Part shown: one piece after another, positions 53,254 through 62,376 of the stretch
Layout: each line of letters starts with the position of its first letter
How positions within the stretch are numbered: position 1 is the stretch's first letter
NCBI GenBank assembly: GCA_016125085.1
Contig: WGMM01000004.1
Span: 62,001 to 126,000 of the forward strand
Length of the DNA: 64,000 nucleotides
Source: a bacterium
GTDB lineage: Bacteria; Planctomycetota; Planctomycetia; Isosphaerales; Isosphaeraceae
Direction of reading: 5' to 3'
Program-made: the position numbers and the translations under genes
The notes under the pieces: generated by a model
Database searches by the model: none
Seen by the model: the letters and a program-made list of their open reading frames with translations, nothing else
What the model was told of the DNA's origin: nothing

Positions 53254-55386
53254 ATGGCCGACATGACGAACGCCCCGCAGCCGCGAGAGCAGTCGATAGG
53301 GGCACAGGCGGCGAAATTCGCGACCCCGATCGTCGCTGCGCTGCAGGTTCTCTGGCTTGGCTGGTTTTTGACGACGCCTCTACCGAACGCGACGCCGGTC
53401 GGAGCGAAACAGGCCGTCACGCGCGGGCTGCTGTTGTTTTCGACGACACCGGGGCTGAACCCGGGCTTCGACTGGCAGGAAAGCCTGGTCGGTCAGGCCC
53501 TCGACGAACTGGCGGGCTTTCCACGACTTGTCGACCGAGTCCCCGTCGTTCTCACGGCTTCGGTGATTCTGTTCGCGATTCTCGGGCTCGGAACCGCGGT
53601 CTTGCGAGCCTTGCGGAATTCGCCGGACGACTGGCTCCCGGGCGAACGTATCCTGGCTGCCGCCGCGATCGGATTGCCCGCCTGGGGCACGACGACGCTG
53701 CTTCTCGGTCGCATTGGAGCGACTCAACGATGGCTCTGGCTGGCGATCGTCGCCGGGTTCGCAGCGTATTTCGTATTCGATGCGGTCATGTCTGTTGCGA
53801 ACCGCAAGCCGGACATTGTCGAAACCGGTCGGCAGTCATGGCTGAAGACGATCGTCTCTTTCGTTCCATGGCCCGCATGGCCTTTCGTCGTGATTCTGAT
53901 TCTGGCTTCGATGCTGCCGACGATCGACTTCGACTGCATCGAATATCACCTGCAGGGGCCGAAGGAATATTACCTGAACGGCAGGATCAGCTACCTGGGG
54001 CACAACATCTACACGAACATGCCGTTCGGTGTCGAGATGCTGCATTTGTCCGCCATGATCGTGGCCGACGACTGGAAAACCGGGGCTCTGGCAGGGCAAT
54101 TGCTGATCGCCATTCATGCTCTTGTCGCGGCTGGATTCCTGGTAGCGATCGCACGTCGGCTGGGCATGCCCCATGCAGGCTGGTGGGCGGCGGTTTTCTA
54201 TCTGTCGACTCCATGGACGTATCGCGTTGCGGCGATTCCGTATGTCGAAGGCCCGTTATGTGCCGCCATGGCTGCCTGGTTGTGGGCTGCCGAAAGGGCC
54301 TGGCGTGACGGCACGGCGAAAAACTGGGCTCTGGTCGGTGCCGTTTCGGGCTGGGCGATGTCGTGCAAATACACGGCGATTTTGCCCGTGATCGTGCCCG
54401 GGGCGTTGCTCACGATCGTCGCGATCGGCCGATTTCGCAGCGTAAAGCCGCTGTTGGGGGCCATTCTGGGCGGGAGCCTGATCTTCGGCCCATGGCTCGC
54501 GAAAAATGTGGTCGATACGGGCAACCCGGTTTATCCGCTGGCCTGGTCCGTTTTCGGAGGCATCGACCGTGATGCCGCTGATGATGCCAAATGGACGCGA
54601 GCCCATGGCCGTAAGGCAGTCGAAATGGAAGATCTGCAGCGGTCGATCGTGGATGTCGCCGGGCGAAACGACTGGCAGACGCCGCTGTTCGCGGCGTTCG
54701 CCCCGCTGGGTTTCGTGCCTGTCAGCAGAAATCGAAGGCATGTCGCATTGCTGACGGCCCTGGCGGTGTGGATTTTCGCGTCATGGTGGCTATTCACACA
54801 CAGGCTCGACCGTTTCTGGCTGCCGATTCAGCCTGTGCTGGCTCTTCTGGCCGGTATCGGGGCGGTCGCGGCGGCGAGATTTCCGGGCGGCAGGTTCTGG
54901 AGGGGCGTATTCGTCGGCATCTGTCTGGCGGCGAACTGGATTTATTGCTCGACGGCGCTGGCCGGGCTCAACGAATGGACATCGCCGCTGGAACGGCTCT
55001 GGAAGAGCGTACCGGAGCGGCTCTATCCGGCAAGCGTGGCACTGGATCGATCGATGACGTCGCGGGACAGGGCCCTGCTCGTAGGCCAGGCGGCGGTTTT
55101 CTATTGGGAACGGCCGATTCTGTATAACACGGTGTTCAATCATGAAAGAATCGAGTCGATTTCCCGGGGCAGGACTTCGGCGGAAACTCACGATGCGCTG
55201 AGGAAACTGGGTGTCACGATTCTGTTCGTGGACTGGCCCGAGATCGAACGATATCGAAGCCCCGGTAACTATGGTTTCACCGATTTCGTCACGCGTGAGT
55301 TTTTCGATGGCCTGGTTCGCGATGGCGTGCTGAGCCGTCCGGAAGGGGCGTGGCCGTCGAAGCAGGTCTATCGGGTTCGGCCCTGA
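53254..55386 (+). CDS. Multi-spanning glycosyltransferase-like membrane protein (GT39/ArnT type)
   Basis: A 710-residue protein with about 12 hydrophobic segments, from FATPIVAALQVLWLGWFL to the last near GVFVGICLAANWIY. A luminal loop with an acidic site appears in IDFDCIEYHLQGPKEYYLNG, as in GT-C enzymes of the GT39/GT83 families that use lipid-linked sugars. The soluble end (about 580-710) is small. It likely transfers a sugar or polyprenyl-linked unit to an envelope molecule. Either of two Met (MADMTN) could be the start. It is the first gene of a close group with a GT1-like transferase and an epimerase. Confidence 0.8.
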   Translation: MADMTNAPQPREQSIGAQAAKFATPIVAALQVLWLGWFLTTPLPNATPVGAKQAVTRGLLLFSTTPGLNPGFDWQESLVGQALDELAGFPRLVDRVPVVLTASVILFAILGLGTAVLRALRNSPDDWLPGERILAAAAIGLPAWGTTTLLLGRIGATQRWLWLAIVAGFAAYFVFDAVMSVANRKPDIVETGRQSWLKTIVSFVPWPAWPFVVILILASMLPTIDFDCIEYHLQGPKEYYLNGRISYLGHNIYTNMPFGVEMLHLSAMIVADDWKTGALAGQLLIAIHALVAAGFLVAIARRLGMPHAGWWAAVFYLSTPWTYRVAAIPYVEGPLCAAMAAWLWAAERAWRDGTAKNWALVGAVSGWAMSCKYTAILPVIVPGALLTIVAIGRFRSVKPLLGAILGGSLIFGPWLAKNVVDTGNPVYPLAWSVFGGIDRDAADDAKWTRAHGRKAVEMEDLQRSIVDVAGRNDWQTPLFAAFAPLGFVPVSRNRRHVALLTALAVWIFASWWLFTHRLDRFWLPIQPVLALLAGIGAVAAARFPGGRFWRGVFVGICLAANWIYCSTALAGLNEWTSPLERLWKSVPERLYPASVALDRSMTSRDRALLVGQAAVFYWERPILYNTVFNHERIESISRGRTSAETHDALRKLGVTILFVDWPEIERYRSPGNYGFTDFVTREFFDGLVRDGVLSRPEGAWPSKQVYRVRP

Positions 55387-55410
55387 ATCGAAGTGGAGCG
55401 AAGGCCAGGC

Positions 55411-56742
55411 ATGGCACGAATTCTGATGGCGACGATCGGCTCACTGGGCGATCTGCACCCGTTTCTGGCGATCGGCCGCGAGTTGCGTGCCATGGGACAC
55501 GAAGTGACCGTGGCGACGAGCGACAAGCATGGCCCGCGGATCGAAGAGGCCGGCATGAAGTTCGCCGAAATCCCGCCGAAGTTCCCGGAAGAGTCAGAGC
55601 AGAAGCGGGTGATCGAGCGGTTCATGGACCCTCGGCATGGCCCCGACAGGGTCATGGGAGAGCTGATCGTACCGAGCGCAGAGGCGACGGCCCGGGCCGT
55701 CGAGCCGCTCGTTCGCGACTCGGATCTCGTCGTGCTTCATCCTTTCGTGCTCTCCGCGGCCTATTTCGCCGAAAAGTCCGGCAAGCCCTGGGTGGCCCTG
55801 CCGTACGCGCCGATGATGTTCGTGACGCTCGAGGAGCCACCGGTCACGCATGATATCCGCCGCCCGGAACGGCTGAAGTGGATCGGCAACTGGCCCTTGA
55901 GCTGGATCATGCGTCTGGCCCTGAAGTTCAACGGACGCCAGTGGCAGGTTTTCCGGAAGATCCGGGCGGAAATCGGACTGCCGCCTGAGCCGGGGCATCC
56001 GTTTTTCGATCATTATCTGAAGAAGGCCGATCTCGTCATCGCATGTTTTTCCCGTTCGCTGGGCAAGCCTCTGGCGGAATGGCCGAAACGGACGGTGCAG
56101 ACTGGTTTCGCCTTTTTCGACCGGAACGACGCCGTGCACGGGAAACCGGTCGATGCCGCACTCGAATCGTTTCTGGCAGCGGGCACTCCGCCTGTCGTGA
56201 TCACGCTCGGTTCGACAGGCGTTTACACTGCGGGCGAGTTCTATCCTCAAGCCTGGGAGGCCGCCCGCCGCGTCGGCCGTCGGGCAGTGCTGCTGGTCGG
56301 TCCAGAGGTCGAAACGATCCAGGCACGGATCACCGATCCCGATTGTCTCGTACTCAATTACGCACCCCACGCGACGATCTTCCCGCGAGGTTGCATCAAT
56401 GTGCATCATGGCGGCCTGAACACGACGGGCCAGGCCCTGCGTGCCGGTATGCCCCAGCTGGTGGTGCCGATGTCGCACGATCAGTTCGACAATTCCGTTC
56501 GCGTCGAGCGGGCCGGTTGCGGGCTCTGGCTGCCGAAGGCCGATTTCGATGCCGATCGGGCCGAGCCGCTCTTGCGCAGGCTCATCGAAAGTCCTACGTT
56601 TCGTGAACATGCCGCTGAGGCTGCCCGGGTTGTGGCCTCAGAGCCCGGTGCGAAGCTGGCGGCCGAGGCCATCGACGAGCTTGCGAGACAGAAACCAGGT
56701 CAATCCCCTGGCTTCAGCGGTTCGAACGGGAGCGTGGCATGA
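55411..56742 (+). CDS. UGT-type glycosyltransferase (GT1 fold)
   Basis: A 443-residue GT-B enzyme. The N-terminal Rossmann domain begins ILMATIGSLGDLHPFLAIGRELRAMGHEVTVATS. The C-terminal donor-binding region has VVITLGSTGVYTAGEF, PHATIFPRGCINVHHGGLNTTGQALRAGMPQLVVPMSHDQFDN, which corresponds to the signature of UGT/MGT macrolide- and sterol-type transferases. It would attach a nucleotide-activated sugar to a lipid or natural product. The stop overlaps the epimerase start by four bases. The acceptor is not known; sterol or hopanoid glycosylation is a guess from the neighbouring epimerase. Confidence 0.85.
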   Translation: MARILMATIGSLGDLHPFLAIGRELRAMGHEVTVATSDKHGPRIEEAGMKFAEIPPKFPEESEQKRVIERFMDPRHGPDRVMGELIVPSAEATARAVEPLVRDSDLVVLHPFVLSAAYFAEKSGKPWVALPYAPMMFVTLEEPPVTHDIRRPERLKWIGNWPLSWIMRLALKFNGRQWQVFRKIRAEIGLPPEPGHPFFDHYLKKADLVIACFSRSLGKPLAEWPKRTVQTGFAFFDRNDAVHGKPVDAALESFLAAGTPPVVITLGSTGVYTAGEFYPQAWEAARRVGRRAVLLVGPEVETIQARITDPDCLVLNYAPHATIFPRGCINVHHGGLNTTGQALRAGMPQLVVPMSHDQFDNSVRVERAGCGLWLPKADFDADRAEPLLRRLIESPTFREHAAEAARVVASEPGAKLAAEAIDELARQKPGQSPGFSGSNGSVA

Positions 56743-57785
56743 GCTTCGATTCGGAAAGACCCGTTTTCGTAACCGGCGGCGGAGGATTCCTTGGCGGGCA
56801 CCTGGTCAGGCAACTGCTGGACGCTGGCAGGTCTGTCGTGGTCATCGAACGCCCCGGGTTCGACCAGGCGAAACTTCCGGCGGAAGTCGAAGGCCGTCAC
56901 GCGGACATTCGTGACGCCGGCGCAGTGCGTGCAGCGCTTGCGGATTGTCGCGATGCCGAGGTCTATCATCTGGCGGCCAATCCGCATCTCTGGGCCAGGG
57001 ACAGGGCCGAGTTCGAAGCGGTGAATCATCAGGGCGCACGCCATGTGATCGACATCGCGCTTGAGCATCGGGCATCGCGGGTGCTTCATTGCTCGACAGA
57101 ATCGATACTGACGAAACGCATCTGGCCGAAGGGCGTGGCGATCGACGAGCAGGTGGCGATCGACGAGTCTGACGCCGTCGGTCCATACTGCCTTTCGAAG
57201 TTGCGGGCGGAGAAATACGCGATCGAATTGGGGCGGCAGGGGCTACCTGTCGTTGTGGCGAATCCGACGATGCCGATCGGCCCGGACGATCCGGGGCCGA
57301 GTCCGCCGACATGCCTGATCCTCGACTTTCTTATGAGGCGAATGCCGGGATATATGGATTGCAGCCTCAATCTGGTGGATTCCCGGGACGTCGCCACGGG
57401 GCTGATTCGGGTGATGGAGCTGGGGCACCCGGGGCGGCGACATCTTCTGGCTGGTGAGAACGTATCGCTGGCCGGGTTGCTCGATCGCATCGCGGCGTTG
57501 ACGGGTCTCAACGCTCCGAAAATCCGAATTCCATACGCGGTCGGATTGTCCTATGCTTATCTGAGCGAATGGGTTGCGGACTACTGGACGGGAAATCGTC
57601 CGATGGCGACCGTCACAGGATTGCGTCTCGCCCGTAGAATCATGCACTTCGACGATTCGTCGACACGTTCGCTGATCGAGTGGCGGGCGAGGCCCCTGGG
57701 TGAGTCTCTGGATGACACGTTGACTTGGATCTATCGATCAGGTAGATTTCCTCGCGTGTCCCGGACCGCGATCCGCATCGATTGA
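56739..57785 (+). CDS. NAD-dependent sugar epimerase/dehydratase (extended SDR)
   Basis: A 348-residue protein whose start overlaps the preceding stop (ATGA). Motifs: FVTGGGGFLGGHLVRQLLDAG for NAD binding, then YHLAANPHLW, and the catalytic pair in GPYCLSKLRAEKYA (Tyr and Lys four apart). The overall look, with HCSTESILTKR and ANPTMPIGPDDPGPSPPT, is like the HpnA-type hopanoid-associated epimerases. With the two upstream transferases it would supply or modify a sugar for an envelope glycolipid. The C-terminal 60 residues contain an aromatic helix (YAYLSEWVADYWTG). Confidence 0.85.
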   Translation: MSFDSERPVFVTGGGGFLGGHLVRQLLDAGRSVVVIERPGFDQAKLPAEVEGRHADIRDAGAVRAALADCRDAEVYHLAANPHLWARDRAEFEAVNHQGARHVIDIALEHRASRVLHCSTESILTKRIWPKGVAIDEQVAIDESDAVGPYCLSKLRAEKYAIELGRQGLPVVVANPTMPIGPDDPGPSPPTCLILDFLMRRMPGYMDCSLNLVDSRDVATGLIRVMELGHPGRRHLLAGENVSLAGLLDRIAALTGLNAPKIRIPYAVGLSYAYLSEWVADYWTGNRPMATVTGLRLARRIMHFDDSSTRSLIEWRARPLGESLDDTLTWIYRSGRFPRVSRTAIRID

Positions 57786-57826
57786 TTAGTTAGTTTGGGT
57801 CCCCCTGGCGAAGATCGGACAGCGAC

Positions 57827-58288
57827 ATGCGCGAGTACCGGAGGCATGAGATGAATCGCCGACTACTGGCACTCGACACAGCGGAGAATATTCCGCTGAA
57901 GATGGGTCTGATCGTAGTCGGGCGGCACCCCTCATGTGATTTCAGAATCCGGTCGCCGCGGATTTCACGAGTTCATTGCTGTTTTCATACGGAGGGCGAA
58001 CGAATTTTCGTTCGCGACCTGAATTCGACCAATGGGATACGTGTGAACGGAAATCCGGTGATTTATTCGGAGTTGAATCCTGGCGACGTCGTATCGATTG
58101 CCCAGATGCACTTCAAATGTGTCGAATTCGAGGAAGTTCCGACGGAAACCCGGAATTCGGAACGGGAGAGCCTGGTCCTGACGGATCGCGTTCCGGTCGG
58201 GGATATGCGCGACAAACCGGCCGTGGTGCCCATGCCGGACGAATTGCGGGAATCTTCCATGGAGATTCGGATCCGCACCGGTTCATGA
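57827..58288 (+). CDS. FHA-domain protein
   Basis: A 153-residue protein made of one forkhead-associated domain, which reads phosphothreonine. Core residues are in order: GRHPSCDFRIRSPRISRVHC (Gly-Arg and Ser/His), then VRDLNSTNGIRVNG (Asn-Gly). The remaining 50 residues are low-complexity. The start could be this Met or one eight codons on. Planctomycetes have many Ser/Thr kinases, so it probably binds a phosphorylated partner. A second FHA gene follows 94 bases later. Confidence 0.9.
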   Translation: MREYRRHEMNRRLLALDTAENIPLKMGLIVVGRHPSCDFRIRSPRISRVHCCFHTEGERIFVRDLNSTNGIRVNGNPVIYSELNPGDVVSIAQMHFKCVEFEEVPTETRNSERESLVLTDRVPVGDMRDKPAVVPMPDELRESSMEIRIRTGS

Positions 58289-58382
58289 ATTGTGTATGAT
58301 CTGTCGTTGACGTCGATGTGCCGATTCCGTGATCGGGGCTGACGTCGCATGCGTTTCCGGCCAATTCGGATCGAAACGAGCG

Positions 58383-58943
58383 ATGCGACCGACTCTCGTC
58401 TTTCCTCCGGAACTCGAAATCCCGCCGACGACGGCGGATCGATCGATCCTTCTGATCGGTCGGCATCCGCACTGCGATGTCGTCCTGAAAGTGCATTCGG
58501 TTAGTCGCAGGCACTGCGTATTGGTCGAAACGGACGACGACCTTTTCATTCGCGACCTCGGCAGCCGGCACGGCGTCTGGGTCAATGGCGAGAAGGTTGA
58601 GGAAAGCAGATTGATGGTCGGCGACGAGATCGCCATCGGTCCGGTGATCGTTCGGGTGGTCGATCCCGAAGAGTTGGACGCCAATTCAGGATCGGCCGAT
58701 TCGTCCGAATCTCTGGAATCCCCGGACTCTCCCACGGAGGTGCAGGGCGGCGTCGCTCAGGTGTCGTATCCTCCCGGATCGGAAGCCGACTTCATGGTGA
58801 CGGACCCGATGCAGCCACCCCTGGCCTTCCCGGGACGCCAGAACATGGGTGGTGGGGCCGATGTGCCTTATGCGTCCGATTACCCGGGCCCTGACCCGGA
58901 CGACGACATTCCCTCGGATTCGAAGCTTGAGGAAGTCTTGTGA
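58383..58943 (+). CDS. FHA-domain protein with acidic tail
   Basis: A 186-residue protein. The FHA core is IGRHPHCDVVLKVHSVSRRHC and IRDLGSRHGVWVNG. The otherwise conserved Asn of the S-x-N-G loop is His here, which may weaken phosphothreonine reading. The C-terminal half is acidic and rich in Pro, Ser and Asp and could be a flexible docking tail. Upstream codons are open (a GTG at 58329); the ATG used has the better fit. It is probably in one operon with the preceding FHA gene. Confidence 0.8.
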   Translation: MRPTLVFPPELEIPPTTADRSILLIGRHPHCDVVLKVHSVSRRHCVLVETDDDLFIRDLGSRHGVWVNGEKVEESRLMVGDEIAIGPVIVRVVDPEELDANSGSADSSESLESPDSPTEVQGGVAQVSYPPGSEADFMVTDPMQPPLAFPGRQNMGGGADVPYASDYPGPDPDDDIPSDSKLEEVL

Positions 58944-59025
58944 CTGATAAATCGTAGGGGTCGGGAAAATCGATTCCGTTCGATCCGATTTCCGGATTAT
59001 TCGAAGTGAATTCGCAAAAAACTCG

Positions 59026-59054
59026 TTCGACTTGCCAGTGCACGGCTTTATAAT
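59026..59054 (+). promoter_or_regulatory. Promoter of the GGW-protein gene
   Basis: TTCGAC and a perfect TATAAT are separated by exactly 17 bases. Transcription would start near 59061, leaving a leader of about 90 bases. Confidence 0.6.
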
Positions 59055-59150
59055 TGATGATAATCGAATTAGCCAGGACCCCGATGTTCGGTGCTTCGGG
59101 AGTTCCGCGCACGCATCCGGGATCTTCGATTCTTCAAGAGGTACTCGATC

Positions 59151-60257
59151 ATGTCGCTCCGTTCGAAATGGGTCATCCCCGCTTTCAGCATGGGTGTTTT
59201 GAGCTTCTTCGCACAGGCTTCGCATGCCCAATGGGGCGGCTGGGGCGGTTGGGGTGGTTGGGGTGCCAGCACCCCCATGGAAGGGATCGGCTACGGTATG
59301 GGTGCCATGGCCATGGGTGCCGGCCAATACAACGTCGACTCGGCGATGGCCCGGTCCATGAACGTGGACACGAATCTCCGGATCAGCCAGGCGATGTGGC
59401 AACAGCAGCATTACATGAACTGGACGAACATGTTGCGTCGCGAACGCAACTCCCGGAACACGGTCCAGTCGCTGGAAAACATCAAGAAGCGCATCCACGA
59501 AACGCCGAACGAAAGCGACATCCGTTCCGGTAACGCGCTGAACGCCGTGCTGGAAGACGTGACCGATCCGAAGAAAGTCCACCCGTCGCAGCTCAAGTTG
59601 TCCCGCATTCCGCTGGAACCGGGTCTGGGTAAGGACCTGCCGCTTTTCTATGCCAACCAGGCTGTTGCATTCACCATCGGCGACCTGATGGGCGAAGCGG
59701 AAGTTCCGATTCTGCTGCGTTCCGAAGTTTACGCGCCGAATCGCAAGGCGATCAAGGATGCACTCGGCAATGTCGAGCAGCACAGCGCTGACCAGTCGCT
59801 GTCGACGGACCAGATCAGCGCCCTGATCAAGGCGATCGACGATCTGGACATGGTTTTCCAGAAGAACGCCAAGTTCGGCGACCCTGGATATCAGGAAGCG
59901 AAAGCCCGGATCTCCTCGGCCAAGAAGATGACCAAGATGCTGGCGTCGCCTAACTTCGAAGAGATCATGGCGACCATCGAGAAAGCCCGCAAGGCGAATG
60001 TCGAGCCGACCGTGACCGACCTGATCGGCTTCATGAAGCACTTCAACCTTCGTTTCGGTGCCGCGAAGAATGAGCGTCAGGCTCAGGCCATGATGTCGCT
60101 GTTCCCCAAGATGGACCAGATTCGCGACGAAATCATGGCCCAGACGACCGAAGCCAACCCGGAGCAAATGGCCGTTTCGACCAAGAGCCTTTCCGAAGTG
60201 CTGGAAAAGCTGCCGATCGACGACAAGACCCCGGCTCCTGGCGACGGCAGCAAGTAA
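59151..60257 (+). CDS. Secreted protein with Gly-Gly-Trp repeats
   Basis: A 368-residue protein with GAGG about ten bases upstream and a signal peptide ending ASHA-QWGG. The mature N terminus has tandem GGW units (WGGWGGWGGWGA), then a Gly/Met-rich stretch (GYGMGAMAMGAG). The rest is helical: QMWQQQHYMNWTNMLRRERN-like, LENIKKRIHE, and several amphipathic helices up to the C terminus. The pattern suggests a structural or surface protein. No domain is recognised. Strong promoter and terminator suggest good expression. Confidence 0.8.
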   Translation: MSLRSKWVIPAFSMGVLSFFAQASHAQWGGWGGWGGWGASTPMEGIGYGMGAMAMGAGQYNVDSAMARSMNVDTNLRISQAMWQQQHYMNWTNMLRRERNSRNTVQSLENIKKRIHETPNESDIRSGNALNAVLEDVTDPKKVHPSQLKLSRIPLEPGLGKDLPLFYANQAVAFTIGDLMGEAEVPILLRSEVYAPNRKAIKDALGNVEQHSADQSLSTDQISALIKAIDDLDMVFQKNAKFGDPGYQEAKARISSAKKMTKMLASPNFEEIMATIEKARKANVEPTVTDLIGFMKHFNLRFGAAKNERQAQAMMSLFPKMDQIRDEIMAQTTEANPEQMAVSTKSLSEVLEKLPIDDKTPAPGDGSK

Positions 60258-60286
60258 TCTGACCCATCGCCTGAACCTCAATACGC

Positions 60287-60316
60287 AAAGAAGGCGGCCC
60301 TTGGGCCGCCTTCTTT
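60287..60316. terminator. Bidirectional hairpin terminator
   Basis: AAAGAAGGCGGCCC is exactly complementary to GGGCCGCCTTCTTT, with TT between. It lies between the GGW-protein gene and the convergent DUF885 gene and can serve both. Confidence 0.85.
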
Positions 60317-60349
60317 CGTTCGATCGGTAGTCACTCGAATCATCGGACT

Positions 60350-62134
60350 TCAATTCACGGACACCGCCCGCGGGCGTTGCAGCCGGTCACGCACCAGCTC
60401 GGGCAAGTACTTCACAGAAACGCTGCCCTGTTCCAGAACGGCTTCATGGAACCGGCCGATATCGAACTTCTCGCCCTGTTCTCGCTGAACGGCCTGACGC
60501 AGCCGATGGAAAGCCGTCCGGCCGACGAAATAGGTCGAAAGCTGTGCGCTCGACTGCTTCGACCGGATGATCTTGCCCACGGCTTCGCCCTCCGTCTGAA
60601 ACGCCCGGTCCATGAGCAAAGCACGGGCTTCTTCATCGGTCATACCCGAGCAGTGCATCTTGTGATCCAGAATCGCGTTGCAGACAGCACGCAGATAGAA
60701 CTTCAACTGATTGAGCCTCAGGGCCAGATCGCCCTCGCCGAATCCCTGGTCGAGCATCATTCGCTCGGTATAAACAGCCCAGCCTTCGCTGTAAGTGCCT
60801 GATCCAAGAACCCTGCGGATGAGCGAGGGCACGCGGTTGGCGTATTCGAGCTGGACATAGTGCCCTGGATAGGCTTCGTGGATCGTCAGCACCTTGAGCA
60901 TCGCGGCGTTGTATTCGCCGAGAAAGCTTTCCACCCGCTGGGCTGTCCAGTCGGCAGGTGGCGGGCTGATGGCATATTCACTGCGCGCCAGAATGTCCAG
61001 CGGCGGGGCGGGGTTGAGATACGCCACGGAATTGCCGCGCATGAATTCGGGCATTTCGATGATGGCACAGCGGTCCGGCTCGGGCAGTCGAAGGATGTCT
61101 CTGGCACGGATGAACTTCGTGATGTCCGCGACGGTGGCCTTCGCGTCGGTGACGAGCGTCTCCGGCGATCCATGCACTTTGGCAGTCGCCGCCAGGGCTT
61201 TGGCGATCGTCTCGCGGCGGCCTTTCGGATCGTCCGGAGGAATCACGACGCCAGGATAAGCCTGCGACCACATCTGGCGTGCGATGACGAACATCTCGCG
61301 CTCGACCTGTTCGGCTTCCTTCTCGGCCTCAGCGAGGACTTCCGCGGCCGTCAGGCCTGAGTCGAGGTCATAGTCGAGCTTCTTTGCGAAAAGTTCCCGG
61401 CCGACTCGCCAGTTTTCGCCCGATCGGGGCAGGACCTGTTCGGTCAGGAACGCCAGATGTTTCTTCAGGGCTGCGACGACAGGTTCGGTCGCGGCTTTCA
61501 GCTCGACGTCGTCCGTCTTACGGCCAGTGATGAGATAGATTTCGCGGGTGTAGAAGTCGATCGCGCCGCGCGTCTGCAGAATCGCGGTTTCGGTCTTCAC
61601 TTTCGGCGGGTTGCCGATCGTGTTTCGGGCCGTTTCGACGACCGCCGGGATCGCCTTCATCCGCTTCAGGGCGTTCTCGAAGTTCTTTTCCTTAGGCAGA
61701 GTCGACTGCACCAGAAGAAGATAGACCGATTCCGTGAGATAATCGCCCCAGACGCGCGGATCTTCTTCATAGGTGCGAAAATTCTCGGTCAGCCAGATGC
61801 GTGATTCGAGATGCCGGGCCAGGATTTCGAAGTCGACGCGGTCAGCCAGTTCGAGCTTTTTCGGGTCGATCGATTTCTTCAGGTCAGCCAGGGCGGATTT
61901 GTCCCGATCCAGCCGAGCTTTGCGGGCATCGGGCGAGAGTTCTTCGAGTCGGTCGTCGTACCGGTGGTCGCCCAGCCGGGTGGCCGTCATCGGTTCGTCG
62001 CTCATGACCTTTTCGATGTAGGCCTTGAACCAATCCGTGAGTTTGCGTGCTTCGGTCTCCTGGCCGATCGCCTGGGGCATTCCGCTCAGGAACCCGGCGA
62101 ACGTCAGGAGAAACACCGCGGATCGAGACTTCAT
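60350..62134 (-). CDS. DUF885 predicted metallohydrolase
   Basis: A 594-residue exported protein. The signal peptide (MKSRSAVFLLTFAGFLSGMPQAIG) follows a short alternative start seven codons upstream. The hallmark is HEAYPGHYVQLEYANR at about residue 420, the HE-x-x-G-H-type zinc motif of DUF885, and later YSEGWAVYTERMM, where a Glu may complete the site. The N-terminal half is helical (LGDHRYDDRLEELSPDARK, LDRDKSALADLKKSID). Members are thought to be peptidase-like hydrolases of planctomycetes and proteobacteria. Substrate unknown. Confidence 0.88.
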   Translation of the reverse strand: MKSRSAVFLLTFAGFLSGMPQAIGQETEARKLTDWFKAYIEKVMSDEPMTATRLGDHRYDDRLEELSPDARKARLDRDKSALADLKKSIDPKKLELADRVDFEILARHLESRIWLTENFRTYEEDPRVWGDYLTESVYLLLVQSTLPKEKNFENALKRMKAIPAVVETARNTIGNPPKVKTETAILQTRGAIDFYTREIYLITGRKTDDVELKAATEPVVAALKKHLAFLTEQVLPRSGENWRVGRELFAKKLDYDLDSGLTAAEVLAEAEKEAEQVEREMFVIARQMWSQAYPGVVIPPDDPKGRRETIAKALAATAKVHGSPETLVTDAKATVADITKFIRARDILRLPEPDRCAIIEMPEFMRGNSVAYLNPAPPLDILARSEYAISPPPADWTAQRVESFLGEYNAAMLKVLTIHEAYPGHYVQLEYANRVPSLIRRVLGSGTYSEGWAVYTERMMLDQGFGEGDLALRLNQLKFYLRAVCNAILDHKMHCSGMTDEEARALLMDRAFQTEGEAVGKIIRSKQSSAQLSTYFVGRTAFHRLRQAVQREQGEKFDIGRFHEAVLEQGSVSVKYLPELVRDRLQRPRAVSVN

Positions 62135-62376
62135 GGCATGACTCGCTTTCAAGTGTGAAAATTGGCGAAGGGATGGGTGCGTGACCCTGGTTCGTCACAT
62201 GGTATCGGATACGGAGTTTCTGAGGAAAGTGAGCGAAATCGCGATTTCAGGCCGCACAAAATTGAGGAACCTGCTTTGATTCCGGTTGCGTTGACGCCGC
62301 TTTTCGGATGACAATTTCGTAATATGCTGAATATGGGCATTTCGAAGCAGATTCCGCACACTCCCTGGGCATTTCG

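Noticed and set aside
58686-60353. A 555-codon open frame on the minus strand opposite the FHA and GGW-protein genes.
   Set aside because: It covers genes with signal peptide, promoter and terminator on the plus strand, and its translation looks like a reverse-strand shadow with many Arg, His and Leu.
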